Shown: one piece after another, positions 61,344 to 64,000 of the stretch
Layout: the number at the start of each line of letters is the position of its first letter
Position numbering within the stretch: the first letter of the stretch is position 1
Assembly: GCF_030540825.1 (NCBI RefSeq)
Contig: NZ_JAUOEO010000001.1
Coordinates: 1,399,001-1,463,000, forward strand
DNA from: Flavivirga spongiicola
GTDB lineage: Bacteria; Bacteroidota; Bacteroidia; Flavobacteriales; Flavobacteriaceae
Direction of reading: 5' to 3'
Length of the DNA: 64,000 nt
Program-made: the position numbers and the translations under genes
Notes under the pieces: model-generated
What the model was told of the DNA's origin: nothing
What the model saw: only the letters and a program-made list of their open reading frames with translations
The model's database searches: none

Positions 61344-61910
61344 ATGTTCATTAAAATTGATATTAAAACACAGAAAAACTCTCCAAATAAATTCCTTGTT
61401 AACTTAAAAGATCTTGATGCAGCTGTAAAGGCATGTTATCTGGGTTTAGGCACTCCTTACCAACCCATTCCCGTAGATAATTTTGTAGACTTAGATGGAA
61501 ATCTATTTCCTGGTATACCTGCCAAATCTAAAATTACTATTAAACTACATTCCGAAAATAGTAATGACTATCTATATAAATTAAGTGATCCAAAACTCGT
61601 ATGCTGTAAAGTAAAAAATGTAGGCAGAAAATTTAACGATAAAAATCTTGTCGCTATAAACTATTGGAAGAAGGTTTTTAAATGTAAGTCTAAAAATATT
61701 TTTAGGGCCCCAGAAGGCACCCTCTTTATCTCTCCAAATAGAGAAGGTAAATGCATTATCTCTACAAGAAAAAAAGTGCCCAACACTTTTGTTGAATATA
61801 GTATTATGTTCTCTCTAATTATAGAGCACAAAGATGGTTTTAAACGACGTTATTATTTTATTTTAGATCCAGTTGTACGTATTAGTTCTAACCCTCCTAA
61901 AGATTCATGA
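61344..61910 (+). CDS. Unknown 188-residue protein, first gene of a kinase operon
   Basis: The protein begins MFIKIDIKTQKNSPNKFLVN and has no signal peptide or membrane segment. It is rich in Lys and beta-type segments (KSKITIKLHSENSNDYLYKL, EYSIMFSLIIEHKDGFKRRY) and could be a beta-sandwich. I do not recognise the family. Its stop overlaps the start of the TPR histidine kinase gene (ATGA), so translation is coupled. Its start faces the triplet of unknown paralogues across a shared promoter region. Confidence 0.7.
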   Translation: MFIKIDIKTQKNSPNKFLVNLKDLDAAVKACYLGLGTPYQPIPVDNFVDLDGNLFPGIPAKSKITIKLHSENSNDYLYKLSDPKLVCCKVKNVGRKFNDKNLVAINYWKKVFKCKSKNIFRAPEGTLFISPNREGKCIISTRKKVPNTFVEYSIMFSLIIEHKDGFKRRYYFILDPVVRISSNPPKDS

Positions 61911-63706
61911 TGAGGCATTTATTTTCTTATAGAAGAAAGTATTGTTTTTTTTATATATTTTTTTATGCAACATTATCTTTTTCTCAAAACTTTGAGAAAG
62001 CTGACAGTCTTCTGAAAATACTTGAATCAAATAATTTATCGAAAAAAGAACAAGTATTAACATTAAGAAATGTAGCCTTTTATCATCCAAATTTAAACAT
62101 TGCTCTCAATTCTGCTAAACAATCGTTCAAAATTGCTCAAGAAATAAAAGAATCGTTATTACAAGCTGAAGCTTTGGAGGAGATTAGCCATATAGAACAT
62201 CGCCTTGGGAACAATGGTTTATCATTACAAGCTTCCTTAACCGCATTGCAAATTTATGAGTCACTCAATATGCTGGAAAGACAAGCAGCTTCCTACTCAC
62301 AATTGGCAAATAATTATATGAACGGTAAAAATTATGATTTGGCCATCAGGTATTTAAAAAAAGCCAAGTACATTTATTCAAACTCCAATAATAGTCAAAA
62401 TTATGCTTTAACGAATCTAAACCTTGGAGAAGCTTATCGTTTAGCTCAACATTTAGATAGTGCCGCAACTGCTTTTCAACAAACACTAAAATTAAACAAA
62501 ACTTTAAAAAATGATATCATTCAAGGCTATTCTCAAGGAAATCTTGCGATGGTATATACAACTCAAAATAAGTTGTCTCTTGCAAGACAAAACCTTAATG
62601 ATGCAATCAATATACTGTCTCCTTTAAAAGATTATTATTCTAACTCTGTATATCTTGCTGAGTTGGGAAAAGTCTATAATAAAGAAGGCAAATACAAAGC
62701 TGCTGAAAATAAATTCCTGGAAGCGTTAAGCATGGCGAAACAAGCAGGTTTAAAAGAACAAATAAGAGATTTTAGTGCTTTACTCACTAGTTTTTATGAA
62801 AGTCAAAAGCAATATCCTCTAGCTTTAGAATACCAAAAATCGTATCAGGTATATCAAGACAGTTTAGTGAATAAAGAAAATATTCAAAAAATAGAACAAC
62901 TTAAAGCTGGTTATGAAATTGATAAACGCGAATCTGAAATAGGTCTATTAAATACCATTAATACCAATCAGAAATTTTGGGTCATCACCTTAGCAGTTGG
63001 TGCTTCTTTGTTATTGCTATTTGCTTACTTTCTTTATCGGGGTAATAAAAGAATTAAGGTTGCAAATACGATGTTATCCAGTCAAAAAATAATTATTACA
63101 AAACGTGAACAAGAAAAGACATTACTTCTTAAAGAACTCAATCATCGTATAAAAAACAATCTACAAATGATTTCTAGCTTGCTAAACCTTCAAAGTCATG
63201 AGCTTAAAGGGCACCCTGCTAAAGAAGCTATTGTAGCAGGAAAATATCGCGTAGAAGCACTCTCTCTAGTCCATAAAAAATTATATCAGGAAGATTTAGA
63301 CACACGAGTTGTACTGAGAGAGTATGTTGAAGAATTAGTACTAGGTCTTTTTTATGGATATAATGCCTCCTTTAAACCAGACTTTAAAATGGATGATATT
63401 AATGTGAGTCTAGACACAGCAGTTCCCCTAGCCTTGGTAATTAACGAAATTATTGTCAATGCTTTAAAATATGCCTATAAAAATGTTGACAACCCAAAAC
63501 TAAAAATAATCATGTCACAGGATAACAACTATTTAGACATACAGATTATTGATAATGGCATAGGCTTTAATACGAACGAAGCAGAAAAAAATAATTCCTT
63601 TGGAATTAAACTTATCTACTCTTTAATTGAACAGTTAGAAGGTGTCATAAAAAAACCAGATAGTAAACATGGGACACATTGGAAGATGCATGTGAAATTA
63701 ACTTAA
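61907..63706 (+). CDS. TPR-containing sensor histidine kinase (HisKA_2 type)
   Basis: This 599-residue protein has an N-terminal signal (ending near SFSQ, residue 27), six or so TPR-type repeats (about 28-330), one membrane segment (about 357-377; VITLAVGASLLLLFAYFLY) and a cytoplasmic kinase. The dimerisation domain has KELNHRIKNNLQMISSLLNL with His413, the HisKA_2 pattern. The ATPase domain has INEIIVNALKYAYKN, IIDNGIGFN and NSFGIKLIYSLIEQ. It overlaps the preceding gene as ATGA and is followed after 13 bases by a receiver-domain gene. The TPR half faces the periplasm and senses an unknown signal. Confidence 0.93.
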   Translation: MMRHLFSYRRKYCFFYIFFYATLSFSQNFEKADSLLKILESNNLSKKEQVLTLRNVAFYHPNLNIALNSAKQSFKIAQEIKESLLQAEALEEISHIEHRLGNNGLSLQASLTALQIYESLNMLERQAASYSQLANNYMNGKNYDLAIRYLKKAKYIYSNSNNSQNYALTNLNLGEAYRLAQHLDSAATAFQQTLKLNKTLKNDIIQGYSQGNLAMVYTTQNKLSLARQNLNDAINILSPLKDYYSNSVYLAELGKVYNKEGKYKAAENKFLEALSMAKQAGLKEQIRDFSALLTSFYESQKQYPLALEYQKSYQVYQDSLVNKENIQKIEQLKAGYEIDKRESEIGLLNTINTNQKFWVITLAVGASLLLLFAYFLYRGNKRIKVANTMLSSQKIIITKREQEKTLLLKELNHRIKNNLQMISSLLNLQSHELKGHPAKEAIVAGKYRVEALSLVHKKLYQEDLDTRVVLREYVEELVLGLFYGYNASFKPDFKMDDINVSLDTAVPLALVINEIIVNALKYAYKNVDNPKLKIIMSQDNNYLDIQIIDNGIGFNTNEAEKNNSFGIKLIYSLIEQLEGVIKKPDSKHGTHWKMHVKLT

Positions 63707-63719
63707 TGTAACCTAAAGT

Positions 63720-64000
63720 ATGAGTAATCAAAAGATAAAAATCCTAATCGTAGAAGATGAATTATTAATAGCTCAAGACATTGCTAATAGGCTTACTTCT
63801 ATTAACTATCAAATCGTTGGAATTGCAATTTCTGCTGAACGCGCTTTGCAATTAATTACAGAAAATAATGATATTGATATTATTTTAATTGATATTATTT
63901 TAAAAGGAGAACTTGATGGTATAGAGCTGGCAGGTATCATCAATAATAAGCATCATATTCCATTTATATTTTTAACATCACATGCAGATACACATTTAGT
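63720..64000 (+). CDS. Response regulator, receiver domain (3' end cut by window)
   Basis: The first 93 codons form a receiver domain: the acidic pair Glu12/Asp13 in ILIVEDELLIA, phospho-acceptor Asp58 in IILIDIILKGELDG, and the Thr/Ser switch in FLTSHAD. The output domain lies outside the window; with a HisKA_2 TPR kinase it is commonly LytTR. It starts 13 bases after the kinase stop. Confidence 0.9.
   Translation, partial: MSNQKIKILIVEDELLIAQDIANRLTSINYQIVGIAISAERALQLITENNDIDIILIDIILKGELDGIELAGIINNKHHIPFIFLTSHADTHL

Overview
The window looks like a chromosomal segment of a marine, polysaccharide-degrading member of the Flavobacteriaceae (Bacteroidota). The evidence is AT-rich DNA, SusC/SusD pairs, GLPGLI proteins, surface-lipoprotein signals, promoters of the TAnnTTTG type, and many small palindromic repeats typical of this family. 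No phage, transposase, integrase gene or CRISPR array was seen.

Layout. 1-4 kb: the 5' part of a MocR/PdxR-like regulator, divergent from an FMN-binding PPOX-fold protein, then a DinB-fold protein and an FAD dehydrogenase. 4.2-5.7 kb: fabD and lspA. 6-14 kb: a secreted amidohydrolase, a SusD/SusC pair and a membrane-bound AraC-type regulator. 14-18 kb: sugar-nucleotide and envelope genes (galE, a DegT aminotransferase, waaA) and an Ala/Glu-rich lipoprotein. 18-21 kb: an azurin-like lipoprotein, a MITE-like palindrome and a GapN-like dehydrogenase. 21-25 kb: a DUF1080 lipoprotein, a Gfo/Idh/MocA oxidoreductase and an arylsulfatase. 25-32.7 kb: the ilvDBNCA operon, preceded by a transcription attenuator with an Ile/Val/Leu-rich leader peptide. 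32.7-34.3 kb: metK behind a SAM-II-like riboswitch. 34-43 kb: a second SusD/SusC pair and a BNR-propeller/LamG protein. 43.5-47.1 kb: a three-gene secreted operon next to tRNA-Tyr. 47-54 kb: an outer-membrane receptor, two GLPGLI proteins and a histidine kinase/response regulator pair sharing a triple GTTAAC operator. 54-55.5 kb: a secreted protein and a deoxynucleoside kinase. 55.7-64 kb: an accessory cluster with a DUF1508 protein, a cytoplasmic trypsin-like protease, three tandem paralogues of unknown family, a 188-residue protein, a TPR histidine kinase and the start of a response regulator.

The most unusual pattern is architectural. Three unrelated housekeeping genes (ilvA, metK, tRNA-Tyr) are each followed by accessory cargo, and beyond the cargo lies a second, 5'-truncated, diverged copy of that gene's 3' end in direct orientation. 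The ilvA and metK copies differ from the intact genes mostly at third codon positions, so they look like tails of foreign alleles rather than fresh duplications. The geometry is that of single-crossover integration, or site-specific integration at gene 3' ends, and suggests repeated capture of nutrient-acquisition genes there.

Other points of note are the ilv attenuator, a long-range stem in the fabD leader enclosing an 11-codon ORF, the shared operator of the GLPGLI two-component locus, and the triplet-paralogue/trypsin cluster, which is the best candidate for an undescribed system.
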